The notes beneath the pieces were generated by a model. The model worked only from the letters and a program-made list of their open reading frames with translations. It had not been told where the DNA came from and made no database searches. Source: Singulisphaera sp. GP187 (GTDB lineage: Bacteria; Planctomycetota; Phycisphaerae; Phycisphaerales; SM1A02). From it: a DNA stretch of 40,955 nucleotides. Shown one piece after another: positions 31,567 through 39,950 of this stretch (positions are counted from its first letter, which is position 1; each line of letters opens with the position of its first letter). The translations under genes and the position numbers were made by a program. The stretch covers positions 1 through 40,955 of the forward strand of contig CAMDAQ010000007.1 in the NCBI GenBank assembly GCA_945888705.1. Reading direction: 5' to 3'.

Positions 31567-31572
31567 TAGATT
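31567..31572 (+). promoter_or_regulatory. Candidate -10 box, TAGATT (overlapping TATAGA), of the Wzz-like gene
   Basis: In the A/T-richer stretch ccTTTATAGATTctcgctATG, TAGATT ends six bases before ATG 31579; TATAGA at 31565 is an alternative. Confidence 0.4.
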
Positions 31573-31578
31573 CTCGCT

Positions 31579-32421
31579 ATGGACAAAGTCCCAAGCGAAG
31601 CAGAGCGTCCGCTCGTCATCATTGCTGAACGGGAAGAGCTGCGCGGAGACGACGTTTCGTTCGTCTCGCTGCTCGTGCCCTTATACCGGCGGCGATGGGA
31701 CTTGGTGGCGCTGTGGCTGGCACTTGCGGCTGCAAGCGTCTGGGTTTTTCCAATGCCGTCAGACTCAACGAGATGGTCCTTCTCGGCGTCCTTCGAGCCC
31801 TCGCCGGAGATCAGGGGCCAAGGCCAAGGCCAAGGCCAAGGCCAAGGCCAAGGCCAAGGCCAAGGCCAAGGCCAAGGCCTTGATAGTCTCGCAAGCCTTC
31901 TCGCCGGGATGATGTCGACGTTTGACCCTAATACGGCGACGCAAGAAAAGATCGCCATCGACTGGTCACGGCTCGGATCGGGCTCGAAGACGGAGTTGCT
32001 GCGAGGGCAATTGAACATCTCGGCGCAGACTGGCGGTGAGGATGTGCCCATGTCCGTAGCCGCACTTCATGCAGCGGCAACGAAGTGGACAACGGAACAG
32101 GCGGCCGCTTGGAGTGGTTTCCGCGCCGCTACCGAAGCGGCGCTCCTTGACCGTGCGAATGCCCTCGTTGGTGACGCTACGACGACCATGGACGTGCGAC
32201 AGGCAGCTGAAATGGCTCTGGCAACTGTGCGTGCGGCGGCCGCCACGCCGCCGCGGTGGTTCGTGTCAGCCATCGCTTCGACAGATCTTTCGGCAGCAGG
32301 GATCGGCAAGACGTGGGGCTTACGAATCGTCGCGTCGCTTGCCGCCGCTGTGGCGGTCATGGGTTTCGCCATTGGATGGTCGCGTGTTGCTTCGGCAGCC
32401 AGGGTGCAGTTAGGCGACTGA
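31579..32421 (+). CDS. Wzz-like two-helix membrane protein with (Gly-Gln)10 repeat
   Basis: 280 residues. A cytoplasmic start leads to VSFVSLLVPLYRRRWDLVALWLALAAASVWVF (TM1 about 38-56), then a long extracytoplasmic part, then TM2 (about 248-268, VASLAAAVAVMGFAIGW) and a short tail. This two-helix topology with a conserved-looking LYRRRW before TM1 resembles Wzz polysaccharide co-polymerases, but the Pro-rich Wzz motif is not evident, so the assignment is tentative. Residues 80-99 are a perfect Gly-Gln run encoded by a hexanucleotide tandem repeat. The gene looks less GC-rich than its neighbours. It follows the glycosyltransferase gene by 66 bases. Confidence 0.55.
   Translation: MDKVPSEAERPLVIIAEREELRGDDVSFVSLLVPLYRRRWDLVALWLALAAASVWVFPMPSDSTRWSFSASFEPSPEIRGQGQGQGQGQGQGQGQGQGQGLDSLASLLAGMMSTFDPNTATQEKIAIDWSRLGSGSKTELLRGQLNISAQTGGEDVPMSVAALHAAATKWTTEQAAAWSGFRAATEAALLDRANALVGDATTTMDVRQAAEMALATVRAAAATPPRWFVSAIASTDLSAAGIGKTWGLRIVASLAAAVAVMGFAIGWSRVASAARVQLGD
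31816..31875 (+). repeat. Ten perfect tandem copies of GGCCAA
   Basis: Sixty bases of uninterrupted GGCCAA lying in frame and reading Gly-Gln ten times. Copy-number change would alter protein length in two-residue steps without shifting the frame. Confidence 0.95.
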
Positions 32422-32432
32422 TCCCCCCGCCC

Positions 32433-32461
32433 TTGAGCCGGACGTGGACGTGCGCTAGCGT
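32433..32461 (+). promoter_or_regulatory. Promoter of the Old Yellow Enzyme gene
   Basis: TTGAGC, 17 bases, TAGCGT, then ten bases to ATG 32472. A good housekeeping-type match with near-leaderless spacing. Confidence 0.5.
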
Positions 32462-32471
32462 CCGCGCCCCC

Positions 32472-33566
32472 ATGCCGTCGCTCCTTGATCCACTGACCGT
32501 CGGGCGCCTCACGCTTCCCAACCGCGTCGTCATGGCCCCGCTCACGCGCTGCCGTGCCGCGCAGCCGGGCGACCTGGCCACGCCGCTCATGGCCGAGTAC
32601 TACGCCCAGCGCGCGAGCGCGGGTCTCATCATCAGTGAAGCCACGTGGATCGAGCCGCAGGCCAAGGGTTACCTGTGGACGCCGGGCATCCACTCCGCGG
32701 CGCAGCGCGATGCATGGCGGCAGGTGACCGATGCCGTGCATGCTGCCGGGGGCCGGACCGTCTGCCAGCTCTGGCATGTCGGACGTATTTCGCACGCGAG
32801 CGTGCTGCCTTCAGGCATGGTGCCCGTGAGCAGCATGGCCACCGAGCACGACGCGCACACCTTTGCGCTCGATGCCGAGGGCAAGCCCGGCCGAGTGCGC
32901 TGCACCCCGTGCCGCGCGCTGGCGTTCGAGGAAGTCCTCACGCTGCCACGCACCTACGGACTGGCCGCCGCCCATGCGATCGATGCGGGCTTCGATGGTG
33001 TGGAGATCCACGCCGCCAACGGCTACCTGCTCGAGCAGTTCATGAACGGCGTGCTCAACACTCGCGAGGATGCCTACGGCGGCTCGATCGAGAACCGCTG
33101 CCGGCTGGTGCTGCAGGTGGTCGAGGAAGTGGTGAGGATGATCGGCGGCGAGCGAACCGGCATCCGGCTCTCGCCGCACGGGCAGGGGATCGGCCCGCGT
33201 CCTGATCCGGAGTGGGAACCCCTCGCCATGCGGCTCATGCGCAACCTCGCGGCCCGTCGCGTGGCCTTCGTGCACATCAACGATCACACGTCGAAGACCG
33301 TCGAGAGCCCGCATCGTGAACTCTGGCGCGCTATGCGCAAGGAGTTCGGCGGACCGTTCATGGTCTGTGGCGGCTACACCCGCGAGACTGCCGAGCGTGA
33401 ACTTGCGGATGGCGTCGCCGACGCGGTCGTCTTCGGCAAGCCGTTCATCTCGAATCCCGATCTCGTGGAGCGGCTGCAGCGCGGCGCGGAGCTGGCTCCG
33501 TGGGACCAGGCCACCTTCTACGGTGGCGATCACCACGGTTACACCGACTATCCGCGGGCGAGCTGA
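32472..33566 (+). CDS. NADH:flavin oxidoreductase of the Old Yellow Enzyme family (NemA-like)
   Basis: 364 residues, FMN-dependent TIM barrel. Family blocks: LPNRVVMAPLTRCRA (FMN contact), AGLIISEATWI, CQLWHVGR, the substrate-binding His/Asn pair in EIHAANGYLLEQF, the NTREDAYGGSIENR block, and the end FYGGDHHGYTDYP. It should reduce activated C=C bonds or nitro compounds with NAD(P)H. ATG 32472 is preceded by a TTGAGC-N17-TAGCGT promoter; the open frame upstream (from 32256) is antisense-like and overlaps the Wzz-like gene. Stands alone between two unrelated genes. Confidence 0.93.
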   Translation: MPSLLDPLTVGRLTLPNRVVMAPLTRCRAAQPGDLATPLMAEYYAQRASAGLIISEATWIEPQAKGYLWTPGIHSAAQRDAWRQVTDAVHAAGGRTVCQLWHVGRISHASVLPSGMVPVSSMATEHDAHTFALDAEGKPGRVRCTPCRALAFEEVLTLPRTYGLAAAHAIDAGFDGVEIHAANGYLLEQFMNGVLNTREDAYGGSIENRCRLVLQVVEEVVRMIGGERTGIRLSPHGQGIGPRPDPEWEPLAMRLMRNLAARRVAFVHINDHTSKTVESPHRELWRAMRKEFGGPFMVCGGYTRETAERELADGVADAVVFGKPFISNPDLVERLQRGAELAPWDQATFYGGDHHGYTDYPRAS

Positions 33567-33687
33567 GAGCGATCGGCGGACGGTTCGCTAACGCGACGGT
33601 CGGCGTAGCAGCGCAGGAACCAAGGATGCAGCGTGCTGCGGCGCGGGGCCGAATGCGATCACCATCGTGAAGGCTGGCCCGCGCGGC

Positions 33688-33693
33688 TACGCT
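33688..33693 (+). promoter_or_regulatory. Candidate -10 box, TACGCT, of the transglutaminase-esterase gene
   Basis: TACGCT followed by six bases (gcaggc) and ATG 33700. At the -35 position only TCGTGA, a weak match. Confidence 0.45.
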
Positions 33694-33699
33694 GCAGGC

Positions 33700-36066
33700 A
33701 TGCACTCGATCGCCCGCTGCGTGATCCTCGCTCTCTCCCTCGTCGCGATGCCAACTTCGGTCCGCGCCGAGTCGTCTGCGCCCGGCTTCGCCAAGGCGCT
33801 CGAGCTGGCCGGTCCCAACCGCGCCGAGCTTGAGTCCGCCCTCGCGCAGGCCAGCCCGGCGCTGCGCCCGCATCTGGAGTGGCTCATCGCGCACATGCCT
33901 GAGGCCGACCTGCGCTCGGTGAAGGGCGGGTTCCTCGCACTCGATGCACAGCAGGCCCTCGATGCGTGGCAGTCGGCGCCGTGGCGCGCGCAGGTGAGCG
34001 AGGACCTCTTCCGCGACGCGATCCTCCCGTACGCGAGCGTCGATGAGTCACGCGAGGCATGGCGCGAGCGGCTTCGCGCCATCGCTCAACCGCTCGTCGC
34101 CGATCGCACCTCGCTCGCCGCCGCGGCCACCGCGGTGAATCGCGGGCTCTGGCCGATCATCAAGGTGCAGTACTCGACCAAGCGCCGCAAGGCGAACCAG
34201 AGCCCATCCGAATCGATGGAGACCGGCCTCGCCTCGTGCACGGGGCTCAGCATCCTGCTCGTCGATGCCTGCCGCAGCGTCGGGATTCCCGCGCGCTTCG
34301 TTGGCGTGCCGATGTGGATGGACGGCTCGGGCAATCACTCCTGGGTCGAGATCTGGGATGGCAGCGCGTGGCGCTTCACGGGCGCGGCCGAGGCGACCGG
34401 CGAGTCGCTCGACCAAGGCTGGTTCACCGCGCGCGCTGCCGAACAGCGCAGCGACGACCTCAAGCACGGCATCTACGCGGTGACCTGGCAGGATTCGCCG
34501 CTCGCCTTCCCGATGGTGTGGAATGCCGCAGGGCCGGTCTCACGCGCACGCGATGTCACGGATCGCTACCGCTCGCTCGGCACGGCCGTCCCGGCCGGGC
34601 AGGTGCGCGTGTACGTGAGCGTGGTCCGTGGCGACCTGCGCACGGCTGAGCCAGTCGTCGTGAGCGATGCGCAGGGGCGTGAGCTCGGGCGCGGCACGAC
34701 CAAAGATGAGCGCTTCGATGCCAACGATCACTTCTCGGTGCTCGTGCCCGAAGGCACCGCAGTGATGGTCTCGGTGAACGGCGCCGAGGCCACGATGTCG
34801 ACGACCGCGGCCAAGGATCCGACCATGGCGCGTTTCGTGCTCAAGCCCGCAAGCTTTCCATCGCCCGGTGCCATCGGCGACGAACCCAAGCGCTCCGCCA
34901 AGGGGCCCGCGGGCAAGGCCGTGACCAAGGCAGCAGCCGAAAAGCTCGAGGGTTCGCTGTGGAAGTCTTACGCCGCCAAGCACACCAAGGCCGCAAAGGC
35001 CGAGCTCGAATCAGGCGCGATCACGGCCGATGGCGTCACGATGCCGATCTGGTTCGCGATCCATGGCGAGAATCCCGAGGGCGGCCGCAGCCTGTGGATC
35101 AGCATGCACGGTGGCGGGGGCGCTCCCAAGCAGGTCAACGATCAGCAGTGGGAGAACCAGAAGCGTCTCTACGACTTCCCGGACAAGGGCTTCGCCGCGG
35201 GCGAGGGTGTGTACGTGGCGCCGCGCGCACCGACCGACACCTGGAACCTGTGGCACCAGGGCCACATCGATGCGCTCTTCGCCCAACTCATCCGCGACAT
35301 GATCCTGGTGCACGACGTCGATCCTGATCGTGTCTACATCACCGGCTACAGCGCCGGGGGTGATGGCACGTACCAGCTCGCCCCGCGCATGGCCGACTGG
35401 TTCGCCGGCGCGGGCATGATGGCCGGCCATCCCAACGAGACCCAGCCCGATGGCCTGCGCAACCTCGCGTTCACGCTGCACATGGGCGGCAACGACGGCA
35501 ACTTCAATCGCAACGGGATCGCGCGCGAATGGTCGACGCGGCTCGATGAGCTGGCCGCGAAGGATCCCGGCGGCTACCCGCACTTCGTGAAGGTGCACGA
35601 GGGCAAGGGCCACTGGATGGAGCGGGCTGATGCCGAGGGCATCGTCTGGATGGCCAAGCACACGCGCGTCGATCGCCCGACGAAGATCGTCTGGCTGCAG
35701 GACGATGTCACGCACGACCGCTTCTACTGGCTGAAGGTCAAGGCGCCGAAGGCAGGCAGCCGCGTCGTCGCGAGCCGTGCCGGCAACACGATCACGATCG
35801 ACTCGTGGCGCGACCTTGGCGAACTCACGATCCGGCTCGATGACCGCATGGTCGACCTCGACCAGCCCGTCATCGTGCGCACGCCCACGGCTGTCCTGCA
35901 CGATGGCCCGGTCACGCGCAACCGCAAGGTGATGGAAGCCACGCTCGCGGAGCGAGGCGATCCCACGGGCATCTACACGGCCGAGGTCACCGTCACGCTG
36001 CCCGCGACCACGTCGGAGCCCGCGCCGGCTCCCGCCGGCGGCGCCACGCCCGACAACGCGCCCTGA
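33700..36066 (+). CDS. Exported fusion of transglutaminase-like domain and serine esterase/peptidase
   Basis: 788 residues. Signal peptide 1-23 (cut after VRA). A transglutaminase-core domain follows with Cys180 in GLASCTGLSILLVDACRSVGIPAR and His213 in NHSWVEIWD; the third catalytic Asp is not obvious. A beta-sandwich region (about 300-390) leads to an alpha/beta hydrolase domain: oxyanion-type SMHGGGG, nucleophile Ser551 in GYSAGG, likely Asp599 in GGNDGNF and His638 in GKGHWME. A short beta domain and an Ala/Pro tail end the protein. Possibly cleaves peptide or ester links in external polymers (inference). ATG 33700 is chosen over the in-frame GTG 33667 because of the signal peptide and the TACGCT box. 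Confidence 0.85.
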   Translation: MHSIARCVILALSLVAMPTSVRAESSAPGFAKALELAGPNRAELESALAQASPALRPHLEWLIAHMPEADLRSVKGGFLALDAQQALDAWQSAPWRAQVSEDLFRDAILPYASVDESREAWRERLRAIAQPLVADRTSLAAAATAVNRGLWPIIKVQYSTKRRKANQSPSESMETGLASCTGLSILLVDACRSVGIPARFVGVPMWMDGSGNHSWVEIWDGSAWRFTGAAEATGESLDQGWFTARAAEQRSDDLKHGIYAVTWQDSPLAFPMVWNAAGPVSRARDVTDRYRSLGTAVPAGQVRVYVSVVRGDLRTAEPVVVSDAQGRELGRGTTKDERFDANDHFSVLVPEGTAVMVSVNGAEATMSTTAAKDPTMARFVLKPASFPSPGAIGDEPKRSAKGPAGKAVTKAAAEKLEGSLWKSYAAKHTKAAKAELESGAITADGVTMPIWFAIHGENPEGGRSLWISMHGGGGAPKQVNDQQWENQKRLYDFPDKGFAAGEGVYVAPRAPTDTWNLWHQGHIDALFAQLIRDMILVHDVDPDRVYITGYSAGGDGTYQLAPRMADWFAGAGMMAGHPNETQPDGLRNLAFTLHMGGNDGNFNRNGIAREWSTRLDELAAKDPGGYPHFVKVHEGKGHWMERADAEGIVWMAKHTRVDRPTKIVWLQDDVTHDRFYWLKVKAPKAGSRVVASRAGNTITIDSWRDLGELTIRLDDRMVDLDQPVIVRTPTAVLHDGPVTRNRKVMEATLAERGDPTGIYTAEVTVTLPATTSEPAPAPAGGATPDNAP

Positions 36067-36148
36067 GCCGGCGCCGCGGGCATCGTTTATCGACAGTCCC
36101 GGATTCCTTCACGGCGGTTTCCCCGTCGGCGCGCGCCCGGTGCTGGCC

Positions 36149-36154
36149 TACACT
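36149..36154 (+). promoter_or_regulatory. Candidate -10 box, TACACT, of the acyl-CoA dehydrogenase gene
   Basis: TACACT 26 bases before GTG 36181, leaving room for the ribosome-binding site AAGGAG (about 36167-36172). No strong -35 hexamer. Confidence 0.4.
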
Positions 36155-36180
36155 TGCTTGTCCTCCAAGGAGACCAGCTC

Positions 36181-37413
36181 GTGAACCCAGCCATCATGAC
36201 CGAAGCCGCTGCCGCGACCACCAACGCCACCTTCACCGCCGCCGAGAAGGCGAAGCTCGAGGCCGACGTCGAGGCCTACTGCCAGGAGATCCGCCCGATC
36301 GAGGAGATCGCGTACCTCGAGCGGCGGTTCAACCCGGCCATCGGCGACTTGGCGAAGAAGCACAACCTGCTCGGCATGAGCATGCCCAAGCAATACGGCG
36401 GCCGCGGCGCCGACAGCCTGACCTACACGCGCGCGCTCGTGCGCATCAACAAGGAAGGCACCGGCGTGCGCACGTTCTTCAGCGGCCACTGCTCGATCGG
36501 CCAGTTCCCGATCCTGAAGTACGGCACCGAGGAGCAGAAGCAGCGCTACCTGCCCAAGTCCTGCCGCGGCGAGTGCACGCTGGCGTTCGGCCTGACCGAG
36601 CCCGAGGCCGGCTCGAACCCGCTCGAGGGCACCTGCACCTACCGCCGCGAGGGCGACAAGATCATCATGAACGGGGTCAAGTACCTGATCTCGAACGGCT
36701 CGGTCGCCGACGCGGTCATCGTCTTCGCGTTCCCCGAGGGCGCGACCGGCGCCGATCGCCGCATGAGCGCGATCATCGTCGACACGGCGGGCGACACCTT
36801 CGAGAAGGAGCAGCTGCACTCGAAGCCCGGCATGTACACCAGCGACACCGCGATGTTCCAGATGAACGACCACCCGGTCGACGGCCGGAACGTGCTCGGC
36901 AAGGAGGGCGAGGGCTTCCGCATCGCCATGCACACGCTCGTCTCGGGCCGCCTGAGCGTGGCCGCGGGCTGCCTGGGCACGATCGAGGACCTGCTCGATG
37001 AGTGCGTGCGCTACTGCAAGGAGCGCCACCAGCACGGCAAGGAGATTGGCAAGCACCAGCTCGTGCAGGATCACCTGGCCCGCATCGAGATCATGCGCGC
37101 CACGTCGGACGCGGTCATCGAGCGCGCTGCGATCGCCAAGCAGGTCAGCGACGAGAATCCTGGCAACAAGGAGCTGCTCGGCAAGGCCGACTACCTTGTG
37201 GCGCAGGCGAAGTACTGGGCGAGCAACGCCGCCTGGGAAGCCGCCGACCGCGCCGTGCAGATCTTCGGCGGCCGCGGCTGGAGCGAGCTCTACCGTCCGT
37301 TCCGCCACCTGCAGGACGTGCGCGTGTGCCGCATCTACGAAGGCACCGACGAAGTCATGAAGCTCAAGTTCGGCTCCGCGCTGCTCGGCAAGGACTTCGA
37401 AGCATTCAAGTGA
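36181..37413 (+). CDS. Acyl-CoA dehydrogenase
   Basis: 410-residue flavoprotein for the first step of fatty acid beta-oxidation or a related acyl-CoA. Visible are the FAD/substrate block LAFGLTEPEAGSNPLEG, the middle beta domain (GVKYLISNGSVADAVIVF), the helical C-terminal domain with GRLSVAAGCLG and QIFGGRGWSE, and the catalytic base Glu387 in RIYEGTDEVM. Chain-length preference cannot be read. Start GTG 36181 has AAGGAG eight bases upstream; ATG 36196 is a possible later start. A strong terminator follows. The gene looks highly expressed from its uniform, G/C-ending codons. Confidence 0.92.
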   Translation: MNPAIMTEAAAATTNATFTAAEKAKLEADVEAYCQEIRPIEEIAYLERRFNPAIGDLAKKHNLLGMSMPKQYGGRGADSLTYTRALVRINKEGTGVRTFFSGHCSIGQFPILKYGTEEQKQRYLPKSCRGECTLAFGLTEPEAGSNPLEGTCTYRREGDKIIMNGVKYLISNGSVADAVIVFAFPEGATGADRRMSAIIVDTAGDTFEKEQLHSKPGMYTSDTAMFQMNDHPVDGRNVLGKEGEGFRIAMHTLVSGRLSVAAGCLGTIEDLLDECVRYCKERHQHGKEIGKHQLVQDHLARIEIMRATSDAVIERAAIAKQVSDENPGNKELLGKADYLVAQAKYWASNAAWEAADRAVQIFGGRGWSELYRPFRHLQDVRVCRIYEGTDEVMKLKFGSALLGKDFEAFK

Positions 37414-37452
37414 TCAGGTCTCGGCAATCCGCCGACCATCAAGCCACTCCAC

Positions 37453-37488
37453 GCGGGCCCCGGATTCCGGGGCCCGCTGTGTTTCATG
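37453..37488 (+). terminator. Rho-independent-type terminator after the acyl-CoA dehydrogenase gene
   Basis: Perfect 11-base-pair stem (37453-37463 with 37467-37477), loop ATT, then TGTGTTTCATG. The final 14 bases equal those of the terminator at 17922. It sits between convergent genes. Confidence 0.8.
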
Positions 37489-37500
37489 CTCGCGTTCGAA

Positions 37501-39939
37501 TCACGGCTCGCAGGCACCAAAGGCCGTGAGCATCAGGCCAAGATCGGCGCCATCCGTGATGCCGTCGCCATTGAGGTCGCCCAGCGGCGTGAGCTCCCAC
37601 GCACCGATCAACAAGCCCAGGTCCGCGCCATTGACCTGACCATCGCCGGTCAGGTCGGCAGCACAGGTCGGTGCAGGCACCGTGCCCATGATCGATGCGC
37701 CGTCGCTGTGTGCGACGACCGTGATCCCACCGTTGATCGCCACGCCCGCCGGCGCACGCGAGAGCGCGGGCGAGGGGCCCATGCGCCACGCGTTGCCCTC
37801 GCGCACGAAGGTCTGCAGCCGGGCCGACGTTGGCAGCGCGATCATGCCCGAGCCCGCGGCGATCCAGCTGCCGGTCGCGGGGCCGGTCAGTGCCTCGCGC
37901 CAGAGTCCATCGGCGGTGGCGCTCCAGGCAGCGAGCGATGTCCCTGGGAACGCCACCACATCACCGTGCATGGCGAAGCTGTTGATCGTCGTCGGCGCGG
38001 GCAGCGCCGTGGTCTCGGTCCACACCGATCCCGTGCGCTCGAAGATCGTGGACCACGCCGAACCGCTGCCGACCGCGAGTCGGTCACCGGAGAGCTGCAC
38101 CATGCGGCCGATCCGGCCGTTGGTGACCGCGGGGTCCTGCACCAGCGTGGCTTCGCTCGTCCACGAGCCGTTGACCAGCCGCAGCACATCAACCCGGCCG
38201 GCATTCAGCACCGTGCCGGTCGAACCGCCCGCCGCGTTCGGCTCGCCGATCGCCAGCGTGTCCCCATCAAGCGCGAGCGTGCTGCGCCGCAACTGCGTGC
38301 CGGGCGCCGGAACGAGATCGATGACCTGCTCGGCGCTCCACACGCCACCCGATCGCACGAACGTGACCACGTCCTCGCCATCGACTGTTCGCGCTGCGAT
38401 GCGCTGACCATCGGCAGCCACGGCAAGTCCGACCTGCCGGCCATCGGGGGAAACAAGCGTGGTCTCCAGGTACCAGACGCCATTGATCGAGCGATACACA
38501 TCAACGCCACCACCGGTGCCCGGGCAGCCGACGGCGTAGAAGCCATCGCCCACGGCCACGCCACCATTCGAGAATCCACGCGAGCTGCCGCTGATCGCAT
38601 CAGGAATGAACGTCGCCATGGGTGCATCGCCACAGATCGACGGCGCGCCCGCACCGATCGGCGCCGTGGCCAGCAGCAAGTCGCCGCCACATGTCACCAG
38701 GTGAAACTCGCGCCCCGCGCCCGGTGACCCGACGACCGTGCACGCCGGCAGGGTGCCGCCCCATGTTCTCGCGATGCGCCAGACGGCATCGGGTGACGGT
38801 GTACCAACGACCTGCAGGGCGACCGTGGTCGATTCAGGGGTGATCGTCATCGCTGGGGCGCTGAAGACGAATGAACTGCCCGGTACCGCACCGAGCTCAA
38901 CGGTGATCACGTCGTCGGCGCCTTGGCGGGTGATCGAGGCGGTCGATTCGATCGAGCCGCCTGAACGGATGATCGTGGTGCCCACTCCATCGCGACCAAG
39001 CGTGATCGCGCCGCCAGCGCGGACGGAACCACCAGTCACCTCCAGCGTGCCGCGGGACAGGGGCAGCGTTGGGCTGCCGACCTCAGGGCCACGCTCTGCC
39101 ACGGTCACTGGGCCGCTGGTCGACATGGTTCCGGTGAGCGTGAGCGCACCCTGACCTTGCATGCCGATCACGGCTTGGCCGAGGACATCAAGGTTGGCGG
39201 CGTTGAGCGTGCCGTTCGCGGTGGGGTTCTGCCCGAGCGCGAGCATGCCGCAGCGGGCCGTCGTGCCCGTTCGTGCCACGCCGCTGCCGAACTTGCCGAT
39301 CGTGAACGCACCACTGATCGCCACTGGCCCCGCAGGGGGGAACGATGAGCTCGACGAGATCAACCCCGTCAGCGACCCGACGCCAGTGCCGAGCGTGCCC
39401 AGCTCGAGCGAGCCCGCGGTGAGCGTGGCCGAGCCCGTGTGCTGCAGGCTGCCGGTGCCAGCAACGCCGATCCGCAATGCACCATCGATCGTGAAGGTCG
39501 AGAACCCGTTCATGCGCGCCTCGCCCTGCGCGTTGTTGACCGTGGCAAGGTCGAACGACGCGGCGCGGATCGACGTGCCGTTGAGCGTCAGCTTGCCGAG
39601 GATCCCGCTGGTGTCGCCGATCACGAGGGCCGGCGAGAACGCACTGGACCAGCCCAGGTCGAGCGGGCCACCAGTGCCAAAAGTGATGCTGCCGCGTCGA
39701 ACGATGAGCCGAAGCGCGCTGCTGCCGGACAAGGGCATCGAGACCGTCGGTGTGCCGAGGTTTGAGAAGATCGCCGTCGAGGTCGCATCCGGCGCACCTG
39801 CCGACCATCGTGCGGGATCGCTCCACGCGCCATTGGTGGTCGAGGTCCAGGTGGTGTCGGCTGCGCTGGCCATGCTGCACACGGCGAGCGCGGCGAGCCA
39901 TGGGGCGGTCTGTGAGCGAGTGTTGGTTGATCGTGCCAT
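37501..39939 (-). CDS. Large secreted beta-repeat protein with dockerin-like C-terminus
   Basis: 812 residues. Signal peptide 1-26. Residues 27-370 are Gly/Ser/Thr-rich beta repeats of the type G-x-L-x-x-x-G-x-x-x-I-G, like autotransporter-associated passenger repeats. Residues 400-740 look like FG-GAP or propeller repeats (VAVGDGFYAVGCPG, LALDGDTLAIGEPN, VQLSGDRLAVGSGS). The end has two calcium loops, DLTGDGQVNGADLGLLIGAWE and DLNGDGITDGADLGLMLTAFG, then ACEP, with a Cys (PTCAAD) before the first. Probably surface-displayed or released. ATG 39939 has GAGGAG seven bases upstream and lies 11 bases after the stop of the pilin-like gene, so both may be one transcript. Confidence 0.8.
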   Translation of the reverse strand: MARSTNTRSQTAPWLAALAVCSMASAADTTWTSTTNGAWSDPARWSAGAPDATSTAIFSNLGTPTVSMPLSGSSALRLIVRRGSITFGTGGPLDLGWSSAFSPALVIGDTSGILGKLTLNGTSIRAASFDLATVNNAQGEARMNGFSTFTIDGALRIGVAGTGSLQHTGSATLTAGSLELGTLGTGVGSLTGLISSSSSFPPAGPVAISGAFTIGKFGSGVARTGTTARCGMLALGQNPTANGTLNAANLDVLGQAVIGMQGQGALTLTGTMSTSGPVTVAERGPEVGSPTLPLSRGTLEVTGGSVRAGGAITLGRDGVGTTIIRSGGSIESTASITRQGADDVITVELGAVPGSSFVFSAPAMTITPESTTVALQVVGTPSPDAVWRIARTWGGTLPACTVVGSPGAGREFHLVTCGGDLLLATAPIGAGAPSICGDAPMATFIPDAISGSSRGFSNGGVAVGDGFYAVGCPGTGGGVDVYRSINGVWYLETTLVSPDGRQVGLAVAADGQRIAARTVDGEDVVTFVRSGGVWSAEQVIDLVPAPGTQLRRSTLALDGDTLAIGEPNAAGGSTGTVLNAGRVDVLRLVNGSWTSEATLVQDPAVTNGRIGRMVQLSGDRLAVGSGSAWSTIFERTGSVWTETTALPAPTTINSFAMHGDVVAFPGTSLAAWSATADGLWREALTGPATGSWIAAGSGMIALPTSARLQTFVREGNAWRMGPSPALSRAPAGVAINGGITVVAHSDGASIMGTVPAPTCAADLTGDGQVNGADLGLLIGAWELTPLGDLNGDGITDGADLGLMLTAFGACEP

Positions 39940-39950
39940 GGTTGGTCTCC

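Noticed and set aside
31816-31875. GGCCAA repeat as an on/off phase-variation switch
   Set aside because: A six-base unit cannot shift the reading frame, and the repeat lies well inside the gene and not in its promoter. Only length tuning remains possible.
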